Position numbers and translations under genes: made by a program
In this document: positions 51,541 to 61,058 of the stretch, piece after piece
Position numbering within the stretch: the first letter of the stretch is position 1
Layout of the letters: every line of letters starts with the position of its first letter
DNA from: Chryseobacterium binzhouense
GTDB taxonomy: Bacteria > Bacteroidota > Bacteroidia > Flavobacteriales > Weeksellaceae
Assembly (NCBI RefSeq): GCF_007474545.1
Contig: NZ_VKOG01000005.1
Coordinates: forward strand, 62,001 to 126,000
DNA length: 64,000 bases
Direction of reading: 5' to 3'
Notes under the pieces: model-generated
Databases searched by the model: none
Told to the model about the DNA's origin: nothing
What the model saw: only the letters and a program-made list of their open reading frames with translations

Positions 51541-53763
51541 ATGAAAAGACTTTATTTCATATTAGCATTTACAGTATTTGGAGTTAATGCATTCGGGCAA
51601 AAAACAATTGATCAGAAGGTTTCTGAACTTTTATCAAAAATGACGTTAGAGGAAAAAGTGGGGCAGCTTGTTCAGTATTCAGGGTTTGAATATGCTACAG
51701 GTCCTCAAAATTCCAACTCAGCAAATGTTTTAAGTGAAATAAAACAGGGAAAAGTAGGTTCTATGCTGAATGTTGCAGGAGCGCAGGAAACCAGAAAATT
51801 TCAGGAATTAGCTTTAAAATCAAGACTTAAAATTCCTTTGCTGTTCGGACAGGATGTGATTCATGGTTACAGAACAACTTTTCCGGTGAACTTGGGTCAG
51901 GCAGCAAGTTGGGATTTAAAATTAATTGAAAAATCCGAAAGAATTGCAGCAACCGAAGCTTCCGCTTACGGAATTCACTGGACTTTTGCCCCGATGGTCG
52001 ACATTGCAAGAGATCCGAGATGGGGAAGAGTAATGGAAGGATCAGGTGAAGATACTTATCTGGGAACACAGATTGGTTTGGCAAGAATCAAAGGTTTTCA
52101 GGGAAAAGGTTTGGGAAATCTGGATGCGATCATGGCTTGCGCAAAGCATTTTGCAGCGTACGGAGCGGCAGTTGGCGGAAGAGATTACAATTCTGTTGAT
52201 ATGAGTTTAAGACAACTGCATGAAACGTATTTGCCGCCTTTCAAAGCAGCTGCAGAAGCGGGTGTTGCCACTTTTATGAATTCTTTTAATGACATCAACG
52301 GAATTCCGGCAACAGCCAATCAATATATTTTGAGAGATTTATTAAAAGGTAAATGGAACTACAATGGTTTTGTGGTTTCAGACTGGGGAAGTATCGGCGA
52401 AATGGTTCCTCATGGTTATGCAAAAGACAATAAAGAAGCTGCTGAAAAAGCAATCATTGCGGGAAGCGATATGGATATGGAAAGCCGTGCTTATATGGCT
52501 GAACTTCCTAATTTGGTTAAAGAAGGGAAAGTTGATCCAAAGCTGATTGATGATGCAGCAAGAAGAATTTTGGTTAAAAAATTTGAAATGGGATTGTTTG
52601 ATGATCCTTACAGATTTAGTGACGAAAAAAGACAGAAAGAACAATTAAATAATCTTGAAAACAGAAGATTCGGGAGAGAATTTGGTTCAAAAAGTATTGT
52701 TTTACTTAAAAATGAAAAGAATATTTTGCCTCTTTCAAAATCGGTAAAAACGGTTGCTTTAATTGGTCCTTTTGGAAAAGAAACTTCTGCCAATCACGGA
52801 TTCTGGTCAGTTGCATTTAAAGATGATAACCAGAGAATTGTAACACAGTTTGACGGAATTAAAAATCAATTAGACAAAAACTCAACTTTACTGTACGCGA
52901 AAGGTGCAAATGTAGATGATCAGGACAGATCGATGTTTGCAGAGGCAGTAGAAACGGCTAAAAAAGCAGATGTAGTGATTATGACTATAGGAGAGGGTCA
53001 TGCAATGAGCGGGGAAGCAAAGAGTAGAAGCAATATTCATTTTTCTGGAGTTCAGGAAGATCTTCTGAAAGAAATTGCCAAAACAGGAAAGCCGATTGTT
53101 TTAATGATCAATGCAGGAAGACCTTTGGTTTTTGACTGGGCAGCAGACAATATTCCAACAATTATTTACACTTGGTGGTTAGGAACAGAAGCCGGAAATT
53201 CTATTGCAGACGTACTTTTCGGAACGGTAAATCCGGGTGGAAAATTACCAATGACTTTTCCCAGAACTGAAGGACAGATTCCTGTTTATTACAATCATTA
53301 TAATACAGGAAGACCGGCAAAAAACAATACAGACAGAAACTATGTTTCAGCTTATATTGATTTGGATAATGATCCAAAATTTCCATTTGGCTATGGTTTA
53401 AGTTATACTAAGTTTAAATATTCTGATATGAATTTAAGTTCAGCAAGTCTTAAAGGAAATCAGACCTTAAACATCAATGTAAATGTTACCAACAGTGGAA
53501 ATTACGATGGGGAAGAAGTGGTACAGTTATACATCAGAGATCTTGTCGGAAAAGTGGTAAGACCTGTGAAGGAATTGAAAGGCTTCCAAAAAGTATTCAT
53601 TAAAAAAGGAGAAACAAAAAGGATCAGTTTTACTTTAACACCTGAAAATCTTAAATTTTATGATGATCAGCTGAATTACGATTGGGAAGGCGGAGAATTT
53701 GACATTATGATCGGAACGGATTCTCAGAATGTTCAGACCAAAAGAATTAATTGGGAAAAGTGA
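51541..53763 (+). CDS. bglX: GH3 beta-glucosidase (BglX type)
   Basis: 740-aa exported enzyme, signal peptide MKRLYFILAFTVFGVNAFGQ. GH3 N-terminal barrel with RDPRWGRVMEGSGEDTYLG, KHFAAYGAAVGGRDYNSVDMS and nucleophile Asp281 in GFVVSDWGS; a GH3 C-terminal domain with KSIVLLKNEKNILPLSK; a final fibronectin-III-like domain (NSGNYDGEEVVQLYIRD). With no lipobox it should be periplasmic, cutting the imported oligosaccharides to glucose. Last gene of the glycan locus; a terminator follows. Confidence 0.95.
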   Translation: MKRLYFILAFTVFGVNAFGQKTIDQKVSELLSKMTLEEKVGQLVQYSGFEYATGPQNSNSANVLSEIKQGKVGSMLNVAGAQETRKFQELALKSRLKIPLLFGQDVIHGYRTTFPVNLGQAASWDLKLIEKSERIAATEASAYGIHWTFAPMVDIARDPRWGRVMEGSGEDTYLGTQIGLARIKGFQGKGLGNLDAIMACAKHFAAYGAAVGGRDYNSVDMSLRQLHETYLPPFKAAAEAGVATFMNSFNDINGIPATANQYILRDLLKGKWNYNGFVVSDWGSIGEMVPHGYAKDNKEAAEKAIIAGSDMDMESRAYMAELPNLVKEGKVDPKLIDDAARRILVKKFEMGLFDDPYRFSDEKRQKEQLNNLENRRFGREFGSKSIVLLKNEKNILPLSKSVKTVALIGPFGKETSANHGFWSVAFKDDNQRIVTQFDGIKNQLDKNSTLLYAKGANVDDQDRSMFAEAVETAKKADVVIMTIGEGHAMSGEAKSRSNIHFSGVQEDLLKEIAKTGKPIVLMINAGRPLVFDWAADNIPTIIYTWWLGTEAGNSIADVLFGTVNPGGKLPMTFPRTEGQIPVYYNHYNTGRPAKNNTDRNYVSAYIDLDNDPKFPFGYGLSYTKFKYSDMNLSSASLKGNQTLNINVNVTNSGNYDGEEVVQLYIRDLVGKVVRPVKELKGFQKVFIKKGETKRISFTLTPENLKFYDDQLNYDWEGGEFDIMIGTDSQNVQTKRINWEK

Positions 53764-53819
53764 TATTTATACTTAAATCATATAGATACATTAAATTAAC
53801 ATCTTATTATTATTTTTAG

Positions 53820-53850
53820 TCGGTGAAGCAGTGTTGTTTCACCGATTTTT
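53820..53850 (+). terminator. Intrinsic terminator of the glycan locus
   Basis: TCGGTGAA (53820-53827) and TTCACCGA (53838-53845) are perfect 8-bp arms followed by TTTTT. Confidence 0.88.
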
Positions 53851-54346
53851 ATTAATCCAAGTCAGAAAATATTATATCTCATCACTATATAAAAACAGAC
53901 GTAATTAATACCTTTATTAAACTAAAATAACCTGAGTTATGAATAAGGTTTTCTAATTGAAATGTTAAACAAAGAGATTCAATATCAGAAATTCAGTTTA
54001 AGATACAAAAAGGCACTTCGACTACACTCAGTATAAACTTTAACCTAAAGTAATGCCATTTTTGTCTTTTTTCAATAAACGAAGTGGCTGTTAGCTTAAA
54101 AACCATCAAGAAATAAAAAATCTTCTGTTTTCGTTGCGATACATTAATATAATGCGATAAATCAATTATTTAAATTTATTTTTTATCCCGAACTAAGGTT
54201 AAAATATGAAAATCAAATAAGAAAAGAGTATTTCAATATTAAATTTTTAATTTTTTTTCATATATAAACACCTCATTTACAACATTTTAATTTTTAATGT
54301 TAACTGAATGTTAACTGAATATGAAATTAATATGAATATTTTTATA
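53851..54346. repeat. Gene-free stretch with a degenerate inverted repeat and an 11-bp tandem repeat
   Basis: No ORF of note. GGCACTTCG (54012-54020) faces CGAAGTGGC (54080-54088) with one mismatch over 59 bases, reminiscent of a decayed intergenic palindrome. GTTAACTGAAT is repeated in tandem at 54299-54309 and 54310-54320, just upstream of the next promoter box; since GTTAAC is itself palindromic, it may be a regulator site. Confidence 0.4.
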
Positions 54347-54354
54347 TATCTTTG
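54347..54354 (+). promoter_or_regulatory. -7 promoter box of the TonB-C-like gene
   Basis: TATCTTTG matches TAnnTTTG, 37 bases before the ATG at 54392 and 26 bases after the 11-bp tandem repeat. Confidence 0.55.
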
Positions 54355-54391
54355 ATATAAGAAAGTTTAACTAATCAAAAATCAAAGACTT

Positions 54392-54796
54392 ATGAAAAAT
54401 AAAATTCAAATACTATTAGGAACATTCATCATATTCGGATTTGCATCTATAATCAATACAGCAAATGCCCAGACAAAAGAAAGCAATACCATTGAGGAGG
54501 TATTAATCAATAAAAATGATGCTTTCGCTGAGATTAAGAAATTACTTATCCAAAACTTTGATTTTACAAATTCCGACTACAAAGAAGGAATTGTAAATTC
54601 TGAAGTGAAATTTGACATTGCGGAAAATGGTAAGATCATCAATGTACGCTCAAAGGGAGATTGTAAAAACGTAAGTAAAGAGATTGAAAATGTTTTATCC
54701 CATCTTCAGTATAAGATTGATTCTAACAAACTGAATGCAAATATGCTGGCTTCATCATTCGTAATGCCTGTAAGACTGGATATCTCCAACAGATAA
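54392..54796 (+). CDS. Secreted protein with TonB C-terminal-like domain
   Basis: 134 aa with a signal peptide cleaved after NANAQ. The mature part, VNSEVKFDIAENGKIINVRSKG followed by KEIENVLSHLQYK and a closing MPVRLDI, resembles the TonB C-terminal fold (strand, dkdGki turn, helix, strand). It lacks the usual N-terminal membrane anchor and Pro-rich spacer, so it cannot be a classical energy transducer; perhaps a periplasmic accessory. Own promoter box and terminator. Confidence 0.6.
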   Translation: MKNKIQILLGTFIIFGFASIINTANAQTKESNTIEEVLINKNDAFAEIKKLLIQNFDFTNSDYKEGIVNSEVKFDIAENGKIINVRSKGDCKNVSKEIENVLSHLQYKIDSNKLNANMLASSFVMPVRLDISNR

Positions 54797-54820
54797 TTTA
54801 TGTAAAATAACTGTATATGA

Positions 54821-54847
54821 AACTGCTTGAAAAAGCAGTTTTTTTGT
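54821..54847 (+). terminator. Intrinsic terminator
   Basis: AACTGCTT (54821-54828) and AAGCAGTT (54833-54840) around a 4-base loop, followed by a T-run. Confidence 0.9.
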
Positions 54848-54861
54848 TGCCTTTTATTATC

Positions 54862-54869
54862 TAAATTTG
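54862..54869 (+). promoter_or_regulatory. -7 promoter box of the GNAT gene
   Basis: TAAATTTG matches TAnnTTTG, 60 bases before the ATG at 54930 and directly after the upstream terminator. Confidence 0.45.
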
Positions 54870-54929
54870 GCGGTGAAACTGTAAAGTTTCAGACACAGCA
54901 AATTATGTATTAAAGTAAAAGCATTAGTA

Positions 54930-55427
54930 ATGAACTATGAAATAAGAGAAATGCTTCCGCAGGATGAAAGGAGAGTATTGGAAATTTTCCAGCAGGGAAT
55001 TGACAGCAGAATCGCTACATTCGATACCGAATTACCAAGCGCTGAAGAATGGAATACAAGCTTTTTCAGCGAATGCAGATGGGTTTTGGAAAATGACAGC
55101 AATCTTATTATAGGATGGTGTGCGCTAAAGCCAGTAAGCAAAAGAGCATGTTTTAAAGGTGTTGCAGAGGTAAGTATTTATTTCGATCAGCAATATTTAG
55201 GCAAAGGTTTAGGGACTTTACTTTTGAAAAAACTGATTACAGACAGCGAACATCATGGGTTTTGGACTTTACAGTCTAATATTTTTCCGGAAAATGAGGT
55301 TTCAATAAAATTTCATCAGAAAAATGGTTTTCGAATGGTGGGAACGAGAAAAAAAGTAGGTATGCTACATGGTGTATGGAAAGACCTCGTTATGCTTGAA
55401 AAACGCAGCGAAAGTGTGGGATTATGA
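54930..55427 (+). CDS. GNAT N-acetyltransferase (phosphinothricin acetyltransferase-like)
   Basis: 165-aa cytoplasmic acetyltransferase. N-terminal IREMLPQDERRVLEIFQQGIDSRIATFDTE is the PAT-type substrate segment. The acetyl-CoA loop is YLGKGLGTLLL near residue 90, then FPENEVSIKFHQKNGFRMVGTRKKVG. Related enzymes acetylate phosphinothricin, arsinothricin or methionine sulfoximine. The acceptor here is unknown. Confidence 0.88.
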   Translation: MNYEIREMLPQDERRVLEIFQQGIDSRIATFDTELPSAEEWNTSFFSECRWVLENDSNLIIGWCALKPVSKRACFKGVAEVSIYFDQQYLGKGLGTLLLKKLITDSEHHGFWTLQSNIFPENEVSIKFHQKNGFRMVGTRKKVGMLHGVWKDLVMLEKRSESVGL

Positions 55428-55523
55428 ATAAAGCAGTTAATCTTATAACATCTCTGACTCACATTGAAACATCATTTGGCATCATGATTGTACCAATCCA
55501 AATCAGTTTTTAAAATGACAGAT

Positions 55524-55715
55524 ATGAAACGATTAATGAAACTGATGGGAGTTACAGTTATTTTCGCTATGCTGACTTCCTGTATCGTACACAGCCATCC
55601 TGTTAGAAGGGGAGCAGCTCCTCCGGGACAGGTAAAGAAAGTATACATGCAAAAAAAAGGTCATGGCCATGGACATTACAAACACAAACCGCATCACAAC
55701 AAACATAGAAGATAA
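55524..55715 (+). CDS. Small His-rich basic lipoprotein
   Basis: 63 aa from ATG 55524 (ATG 55515 adds three residues). The leader ends MLTSC; the mature part IVHSHPVRRGAAPPGQVKKV is followed by a His/Gly/Lys-rich tail with many His in the last 20 residues (HGHGHYKHKPHHNKHRR). The tail could bind divalent metal ions. Similar short lipoproteins with a PPGQ-K-K core occur in Flavobacteria, function unknown. Own terminator. Confidence 0.65.
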   Translation: MKRLMKLMGVTVIFAMLTSCIVHSHPVRRGAAPPGQVKKVYMQKKGHGHGHYKHKPHHNKHRR

Positions 55716-55721
55716 AAAATA

Positions 55722-55745
55722 AGCATCCGACAGGGATGCTTTTTA
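55722..55745 (+). terminator. Intrinsic terminator
   Basis: AGCATCC (55722-55728) and GGATGCT (55734-55740), 5-base loop, T-run after. Confidence 0.9.
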
Positions 55746-55823
55746 CATTTTAAGAGAAAAAACTAAGAAGAAAAACTTTTGGCACTTAGCTTGATTCATT
55801 ACTACCAATCAAACAGAAGAAAT

Positions 55824-56006
55824 ATGAAAAATTTACTCAAGTTTTTGGTTGTTTTTAGCATCACATTTGCTTTGGCAGCGTGTCATCCACCTCCAAGACC
55901 TCCAAAACCACCTCACCCAAGACACGGAAGTCTGGAAAACAAAAAAGATACTTCGAAAGACAATCTTCAGAAAAAATTTTATTATTCAAAAGATTATTTT
56001 GTTTAA
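55824..56006 (+). CDS. Small Pro-rich lipoprotein
   Basis: 60 aa from ATG 55824; a longer frame from 55779 is rejected because the lipoprotein leader (MKNLLKFLVVFSITFALAAC) starts here. The mature part is a Pro/His stretch (HPPPRPPKPPHPRHG) followed by a charged tail ending YYSKDYFV. Next to the His-rich lipoprotein, but with a terminator between them. Function unknown. Confidence 0.6.
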   Translation: MKNLLKFLVVFSITFALAACHPPPRPPKPPHPRHGSLENKKDTSKDNLQKKFYYSKDYFV

Positions 56007-56011
56007 AAGTA

Positions 56012-56036
56012 AACCCCTTTTGTAAAGGGGTTTTAT
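56012..56036. terminator. Bidirectional terminator
   Basis: AACCCCTTT (56012-56020) and AAAGGGGTT (56024-56032), 3-base loop, T-run after; convergent with the DUF4286-like gene. Confidence 0.88.
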
Positions 56037-56040
56037 TATT

Positions 56041-56355
56041 CTAAATTCTTTTTTTAATAGGATTCAGAGAAGTATTAAAAATCATAATCTGATCCCCAAA
56101 TTTGATTTCAATTCTTTCTGTTATATTCAATAATTCGCTTTTGGTAAACTCTTCCCTTTTTTCGTCATCTGAAAAAATCAGCAGCAGATTATAGTTTTTA
56201 CCTTCTTCTATATAGTCGCTATCTACTTCAGAAAGAATATACTGATCTACATCCATCAGATTTTCAGTCATTAGAATCAAAGTTTCATCTACATATTTTT
56301 CCCACTCTGTTATATTGCTTTTCATACAATGAAAAGTTAGGCTCAGTACACTCAT
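56041..56355 (-). CDS. DUF4286-like small protein
   Basis: 104-aa cytoplasmic protein. LSLTFHCMKSNITEWEKYVDETL, NYNLLLIFSDDEKREEF and FGDQIMIFNTSLNPI give a ferredoxin-like beta-alpha-beta pattern; I think it belongs to DUF4286, which is common beside core genes in Flavobacteria, but the match is not certain. Divergent from gyrA. Confidence 0.55.
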   Translation of the reverse strand: MSVLSLTFHCMKSNITEWEKYVDETLILMTENLMDVDQYILSEVDSDYIEEGKNYNLLLIFSDDEKREEFTKSELLNITERIEIKFGDQIMIFNTSLNPIKKRI

Positions 56356-56503
56356 AATTTAATATTTTTTAAGATATTTTGATATAATTCTCAGGCAAAA
56401 ATCGTCAAAAATTTTGTAACTTAGCCCGTTATTAAAATTTGAAAATAAATTGTTTTCAGGCGTATTTTTAATAGTCTGATTATCATTGTAATAAAACTTA
56501 TAT

Positions 56504-59086
56504 ATGCAAAAAGAAGGAGAAAGATTAATTCCTATCAACATTGTTGATGAAATGAAATCATCTTACATTGATTATTCAATGTCGGTTATTGTTTCGAGAG
56601 CATTACCAGATGTGAGAGATGGTCTTAAACCCGTACATAGAAGAGTACTTTACGGTATGTATGGTTTGGGAGTTTTTTCAAACAGAAAATATTTGAAATC
56701 AGCCAGAATCGTTGGTGATGTTTTGGGTAAATATCACCCGCACGGAGATTCTTCCGTTTATGATGCGATGGTAAGAATGGCACAGCCGTGGAGTTTGCGT
56801 TATCCTCAGGTTGACGGGCAGGGTAACTTCGGTTCTATGGATGGTGACCCACCTGCAGCAATGCGTTATACAGAAGCAAGACTTAAAAAAATATCTGACG
56901 AAATTTTAGCAGATTTAGATAAAGAAACGGTAGATTTTCAAAATAACTTTGATGACAGTTTACAGGAGCCTACCGTAATGCCTACAAAAATCCCTAATCT
57001 CCTGGTTAATGGTACTTCCGGTATCGCAGTAGGTATGGCAACGAATATGGCGCCTCACAACTTATCAGAATCTATAGATGCAATCACCGCATATATAGAC
57101 AATAGAGAGATTACAATTGATGAACTGATGCAGCATATTGTTGCTCCGGATTTTCCTACAGGAGGTATCATCTACGGTTATGATGGTGTAAGAGATGCTT
57201 TCCACACCGGGAGAGGCAGAGTAGTCCTTAGAGCAAAAGTAAGCTTTGAAGAAGTACACAACAGAAATGCAATTATTGTAACCGAAATACCTTATCAGAT
57301 AAACAAGGCTGAAATGATTGCGAGAACAGCTGAGCTGGTAAAAGATGAAAAAATCCCGGGAATCTTTGAAATAAGAGATGAATCTGACAGAAACGGGATG
57401 CGTATTGTTTATGAATTGAAAAATGATGCAATTCCTAATGTTGTTTTAAACTTATTATATAAATATACTTCACTTCAAACTTCTTTCAGTGTTAACAACA
57501 TTGCATTGGTAAACGGAAGACCGGAGCAGTTGAATTTAAAAGACATTATCCATCACTTTGTTGAGCACAGACACGTGATCATCGTAAGAAGAACCGAGTA
57601 CGAGCTTAAAAAAGCAAAAGAAAGAGCGCACATTCTTGAAGGTTTCATGAAAGTGATCGGTACTCAGGATTCTTTGGATAAAGCAATTTCAATTATCCGT
57701 CACAGTGCCACTCCACAGGCAGCAAAAGAAGGAATTATTCAGGAATTTGATCTGTCTGAAATTCAGGCTCAGGCAATTCTTGATCTTCGTTTGGCTCGTC
57801 TTACAGGAATGGAGCTTGATAAGATCCGTGACGAATACGAATCAATTATGAAAGAAATTAATAATTTAGAAGATATCTTGGCAAACGAACCGAGGAGATT
57901 CCAGATTATTAAGGATGAATTAATTGAAATTAAAGAAAAATACGGCGACGAAAGAAGAACTGAAATTGATTACTCAGGTGGAGAAATGTCAATTGAAGAT
58001 ATTATTCCGAACGAAGCGGTAGTTCTTACGATTTCACACGCCGGTTATGTAAAGAGAACATTACTTTCAGAATATAAAATCCAAAGCAGAGGAGGAGTCG
58101 GGAATAAAGCAGCAACTACGAGAGATTCAGATTTCTTAGAATACATTGTTTCTGCGACCAACCACCAATATATGCTGTTTTTCACCGAAAAAGGTAAATG
58201 CTATTGGCTGAGAGTATTTGAAATTCCTGAGGGTTCTAAAACTGCAAAAGGAAGAGCCGTACAAAACCTGATCAACATTGAACCCGATGATAAAATAAAA
58301 GCATACATCAGAACCAATGATCTGAAAGATGTAGATTATATCAATCAGATGAGTGTTGTAATGATCACTAAAAACGGAACTATTAAAAAAACTTCACTTG
58401 AAGCTTATTCCAGACCGAGAGTAAATGGTATTAATGCTATTGAAATCAGAGAAAACGACCAATTGCTGAGTGCTTATCTTACCAACGGAGAATCTCAGAT
58501 TATGATTGCTACCAAAAACGGAAAATGTATCAGATTCCCGGAAGAAAAAGTAAGAGAGGTAGGAAGAGGGTCTATCGGAGTGCGTGGTATTTCTATGGAG
58601 GAAGATGATGAAGTAATTGGAATGATTGTTGTAAATGATGTAGAGCGCGAGACGGTACTTGTGGTATCTGAAAAAGGTTACGGAAAACGTACCGCTGTAG
58701 AAGATTACAGAATTACCAACAGAGGCGGAAAAGGGGTTATTACTCTGAATATTACCGAGAAAACAGGTAATTTGATTGCTATTCAGAACGTGACGGACGA
58801 CGATGGATTGATGATCATCAATAAATCCGGTGTTGCTATCAGAATGAATATGGATGAGATGAGAGTAATGGGCAGAAATACTCAGGGAGTAAGAATGATC
58901 AACCTTAAAAAGAATGATGAGATTGCAGCCATTGCAAAAGTAGAAATGGATAAAGATGTTGCAGAAGAGGAATTGGAAAATGAAGTGGCACAAGAGAATG
59001 TTGTTCCTAACCAAGATGAATCTCAATCAGAGAAAAATTTAGAAAATAATAATTCAGAAAATGACGTAGAGTCTGACTCTGAATAA
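56504..59086 (+). CDS. gyrA: DNA gyrase subunit A
   Basis: 860-aa subunit that breaks and rejoins DNA in the GyrA2B2 complex, which introduces negative supercoils. The active Tyr122 lies in AMRYTEARL. At the quinolone-resistance positions the sequence is [12 protein letters not shown] with Ser83 and Asp87 in E. coli numbering, the sensitive form. The C-terminal half has six-bladed beta-pinwheel repeats, including the GyrA-box-like [10 protein letters not shown], and an acidic Glu/Asn-rich tail. Followed by a TPR gene 26 bases downstream, possibly on the same mRNA. Confidence 0.97.
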   Translation: MQKEGERLIPINIVDEMKSSYIDYSMSVIVSRALPDVRDGLKPVHRRVLYGMYGLGVFSNRKYLKSARIVGDVLGKYHPHGDSSVYDAMVRMAQPWSLRYPQVDGQGNFGSMDGDPPAAMRYTEARLKKISDEILADLDKETVDFQNNFDDSLQEPTVMPTKIPNLLVNGTSGIAVGMATNMAPHNLSESIDAITAYIDNREITIDELMQHIVAPDFPTGGIIYGYDGVRDAFHTGRGRVVLRAKVSFEEVHNRNAIIVTEIPYQINKAEMIARTAELVKDEKIPGIFEIRDESDRNGMRIVYELKNDAIPNVVLNLLYKYTSLQTSFSVNNIALVNGRPEQLNLKDIIHHFVEHRHVIIVRRTEYELKKAKERAHILEGFMKVIGTQDSLDKAISIIRHSATPQAAKEGIIQEFDLSEIQAQAILDLRLARLTGMELDKIRDEYESIMKEINNLEDILANEPRRFQIIKDELIEIKEKYGDERRTEIDYSGGEMSIEDIIPNEAVVLTISHAGYVKRTLLSEYKIQSRGGVGNKAATTRDSDFLEYIVSATNHQYMLFFTEKGKCYWLRVFEIPEGSKTAKGRAVQNLINIEPDDKIKAYIRTNDLKDVDYINQMSVVMITKNGTIKKTSLEAYSRPRVNGINAIEIRENDQLLSAYLTNGESQIMIATKNGKCIRFPEEKVREVGRGSIGVRGISMEEDDEVIGMIVVNDVERETVLVVSEKGYGKRTAVEDYRITNRGGKGVITLNITEKTGNLIAIQNVTDDDGLMIINKSGVAIRMNMDEMRVMGRNTQGVRMINLKKNDEIAAIAKVEMDKDVAEEELENEVAQENVVPNQDESQSEKNLENNNSENDVESDSE

Positions 59087-59112
59087 TCATTAATATAGTT
59101 AAAAATTCACCT

Positions 59113-60147
59113 ATGAAAAAGTTAATTTTAAGTGTAGCAATAACGCTGTCGTCTTTAGCTTTTGCTCAAAAACAAGATGCAAAAGATATCAACGCACAAG
59201 TACAGGAATCAAGCAAAGTAGCTTTTGATGCTTACAATGCAAAAGATTACACTGTTGCAGCTCCAAAGTTTATAGAACTGTATAATTTGTTGAAGGCTAA
59301 TGGTAATGATGATAAGATTTATATGTATTATGCAGGAATCAGTCACGCTTTGGCAAATAATGTAGATGAAGCTATCAAAATTTATACAGATTTGGTAAAC
59401 TCAGGCTTTACTGGTGTACAGACACAATACACAGCAAAAGAAGCAAAAACCGGACAAGTTGTTTCTCTGAACAAAGATATTTGGGAAACTTTGAAGAAAA
59501 CCGGTTCAAAAGATTATACAGAATATAAAACTGAGCAGACTAAAAGCGTAGAGCCGGATATGTATGAAACATTATCTACTTTACTTTTAAATGCTAAGAA
59601 AAATGATGAAGCTTTAGCAGTGATAGAAAAAGGTTTGGCAAAGTATCCAAATAACGCTAAATTAAAAGAATATCAGGGAACTGCACTCTATGCATCAGGT
59701 AAAACTGATCAATTTATGACAAATCTTAAAGAGCAGATAGCAAAAAATCCTAATGATGCAACCAACTGGTATAATCTAGGAGTAATGCAGTCAAAAAATG
59801 AAGCAACTCAGGCTGACGCAATTACTTCTTTCACAAAGGCTTTAGAGCTAAAACCTACAATGGCAGAAGCCCATCAGAATTTAGTGTATACTGTAATTGG
59901 TGATGATGCAAAAGCCGTTGATGCAATCAATGCCGTTAGAAAAACAGATTCTGACAAAGCTACAGAACTCATCGAGGCAAGAAAAGAAAGATTTGCTAAA
60001 GCTCTTCCATATGCAGAAAAATGGTATCAGGCACAGCCAAACAGTCTTGATGCAGTTACTGTTCTGAAAGAAATTTACGCAATCATGAAAAACCAGCCTA
60101 AAGTGGCAGAGATGAGAGCTAAAGAAGCTCAATTACAGGCTAAGTAA
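59113..60147 (+). CDS. Secreted tetratricopeptide repeat protein
   Basis: 344 aa with signal peptide MKKLILSVAITLSSLAFAQ. TPR units include DAYNAKDYTVAAPKFIELYN, DEALAVIEKGLAKYPNNA and NWYNLGVMQSKNE followed by ITSFTKALELKPTMAEAHQN. Probably a periplasmic scaffold. It follows gyrA closely, and this gyrA-TPR order is seen in related Flavobacteria, though no functional link is known. Strong terminator after. Confidence 0.85.
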   Translation: MKKLILSVAITLSSLAFAQKQDAKDINAQVQESSKVAFDAYNAKDYTVAAPKFIELYNLLKANGNDDKIYMYYAGISHALANNVDEAIKIYTDLVNSGFTGVQTQYTAKEAKTGQVVSLNKDIWETLKKTGSKDYTEYKTEQTKSVEPDMYETLSTLLLNAKKNDEALAVIEKGLAKYPNNAKLKEYQGTALYASGKTDQFMTNLKEQIAKNPNDATNWYNLGVMQSKNEATQADAITSFTKALELKPTMAEAHQNLVYTVIGDDAKAVDAINAVRKTDSDKATELIEARKERFAKALPYAEKWYQAQPNSLDAVTVLKEIYAIMKNQPKVAEMRAKEAQLQAK

Positions 60148-60171
60148 TTCAATTTAAATTCACCTATAAAG

Positions 60172-60205
60172 AAGCTTAACGGAAAAATCTGTTAAGCTTT
60201 TTTTA
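60172..60205 (+). terminator. Intrinsic terminator of the gyrA-TPR unit
   Basis: AAGCTTAAC (60172-60180) and GTTAAGCTT (60191-60199), perfect 9-bp arms followed by a T-run. Confidence 0.92.
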
Positions 60206-60217
60206 TTTAGGAAGTAT

Positions 60218-60871
60218 TTAATGATTTTTTTCTGCGAAACAAAAGATATTACCAAGTTTAATACTGGAATATCCGTTGCTCTTGATTTTAGAAGCATTAA
60301 TCATGGCTTTTGCCAAAACTGCAGTAGGCAATGGCTTTTGACTTTCAAATAATCCCAGCTTATTTGCAAACTTAATAATTCTGCTTCCTAAAACCTCTCC
60401 GGTTCTTTCAGAATCTTTTCTTTCCAGCATTCCCGGTTTGAAGATGGTGATTTTGTTGAAATGTAAATTTCTTACCGCTTGCTCCAGTTCTCCTTTCATT
60501 CTTGAATAAAATATTTTTGATTTCGGATCAGCACCGTAAGAAGAAACTAATATATAATCTTCCACATTATTTTCTTTGGCAGCTTTGGCAAACTCATATT
60601 GGTAATCAACATCAACTTTCCTCTGTGCTTCCTTGCTTCCGGCATCTTTTAAAGTGGTTCCCAAACATGAAAAAGCTACGTCGCCATCAACAAGATTCTT
60701 CCACTCTTCAGGCTTTTCAAAATCAATGACATGAGTTTTCAGCTTGTCGTTATAAATATTAAGAGGTTTTCTTACAAAAACATTTACTTCATTAAAATCA
60801 TTATCCAACAAAAGTTGCTGTACCAAATCTTTCCCCGTAGCACCTGTAGCGCCTATTACCAAAGCTTTCAT
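60218..60871 (-). CDS. NAD(P)-binding Rossmann protein (HTATIP2/YbjT-like)
   Basis: 217-aa atypical short-chain dehydrogenase. The cofactor loop is VIGATGATGKDLVQQLL at the N-terminus; VAFSCLGTTLKDAGSKEA, VDVDYQYEFAKAAKENNVEDYILVSS and YSRMKGELEQAV follow, with Tyr-x-x-x-Lys preserved. Such proteins are NADPH-binding sensors or reductases; the substrate is unknown. Transcribed alone. Confidence 0.85.
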   Translation of the reverse strand: MKALVIGATGATGKDLVQQLLLDNDFNEVNVFVRKPLNIYNDKLKTHVIDFEKPEEWKNLVDGDVAFSCLGTTLKDAGSKEAQRKVDVDYQYEFAKAAKENNVEDYILVSSYGADPKSKIFYSRMKGELEQAVRNLHFNKITIFKPGMLERKDSERTGEVLGSRIIKFANKLGLFESQKPLPTAVLAKAMINASKIKSNGYSSIKLGNIFCFAEKNH

Positions 60872-61058
60872 ATATAGATTTTTTATTTAATTATATTAGT
60901 CTCTTAATTTATAAATTTTTATATTTACATTAATTGATTAATACAATTATAGTTTATTGTGGCATTTTCATTCTTAAAATTAATAAATTTGAAGCAAATA
61001 TTATAAATTACATCATAATTATTATCCTACTAATTATTAACTTAACTTAATATACGAA

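Noticed and set aside
58394..59026. 210-residue minus-strand ORF
   Set aside because: Antisense to gyrA, which is certain; composition is that of a shadow frame (many His, Ile, Ser) with no domain.
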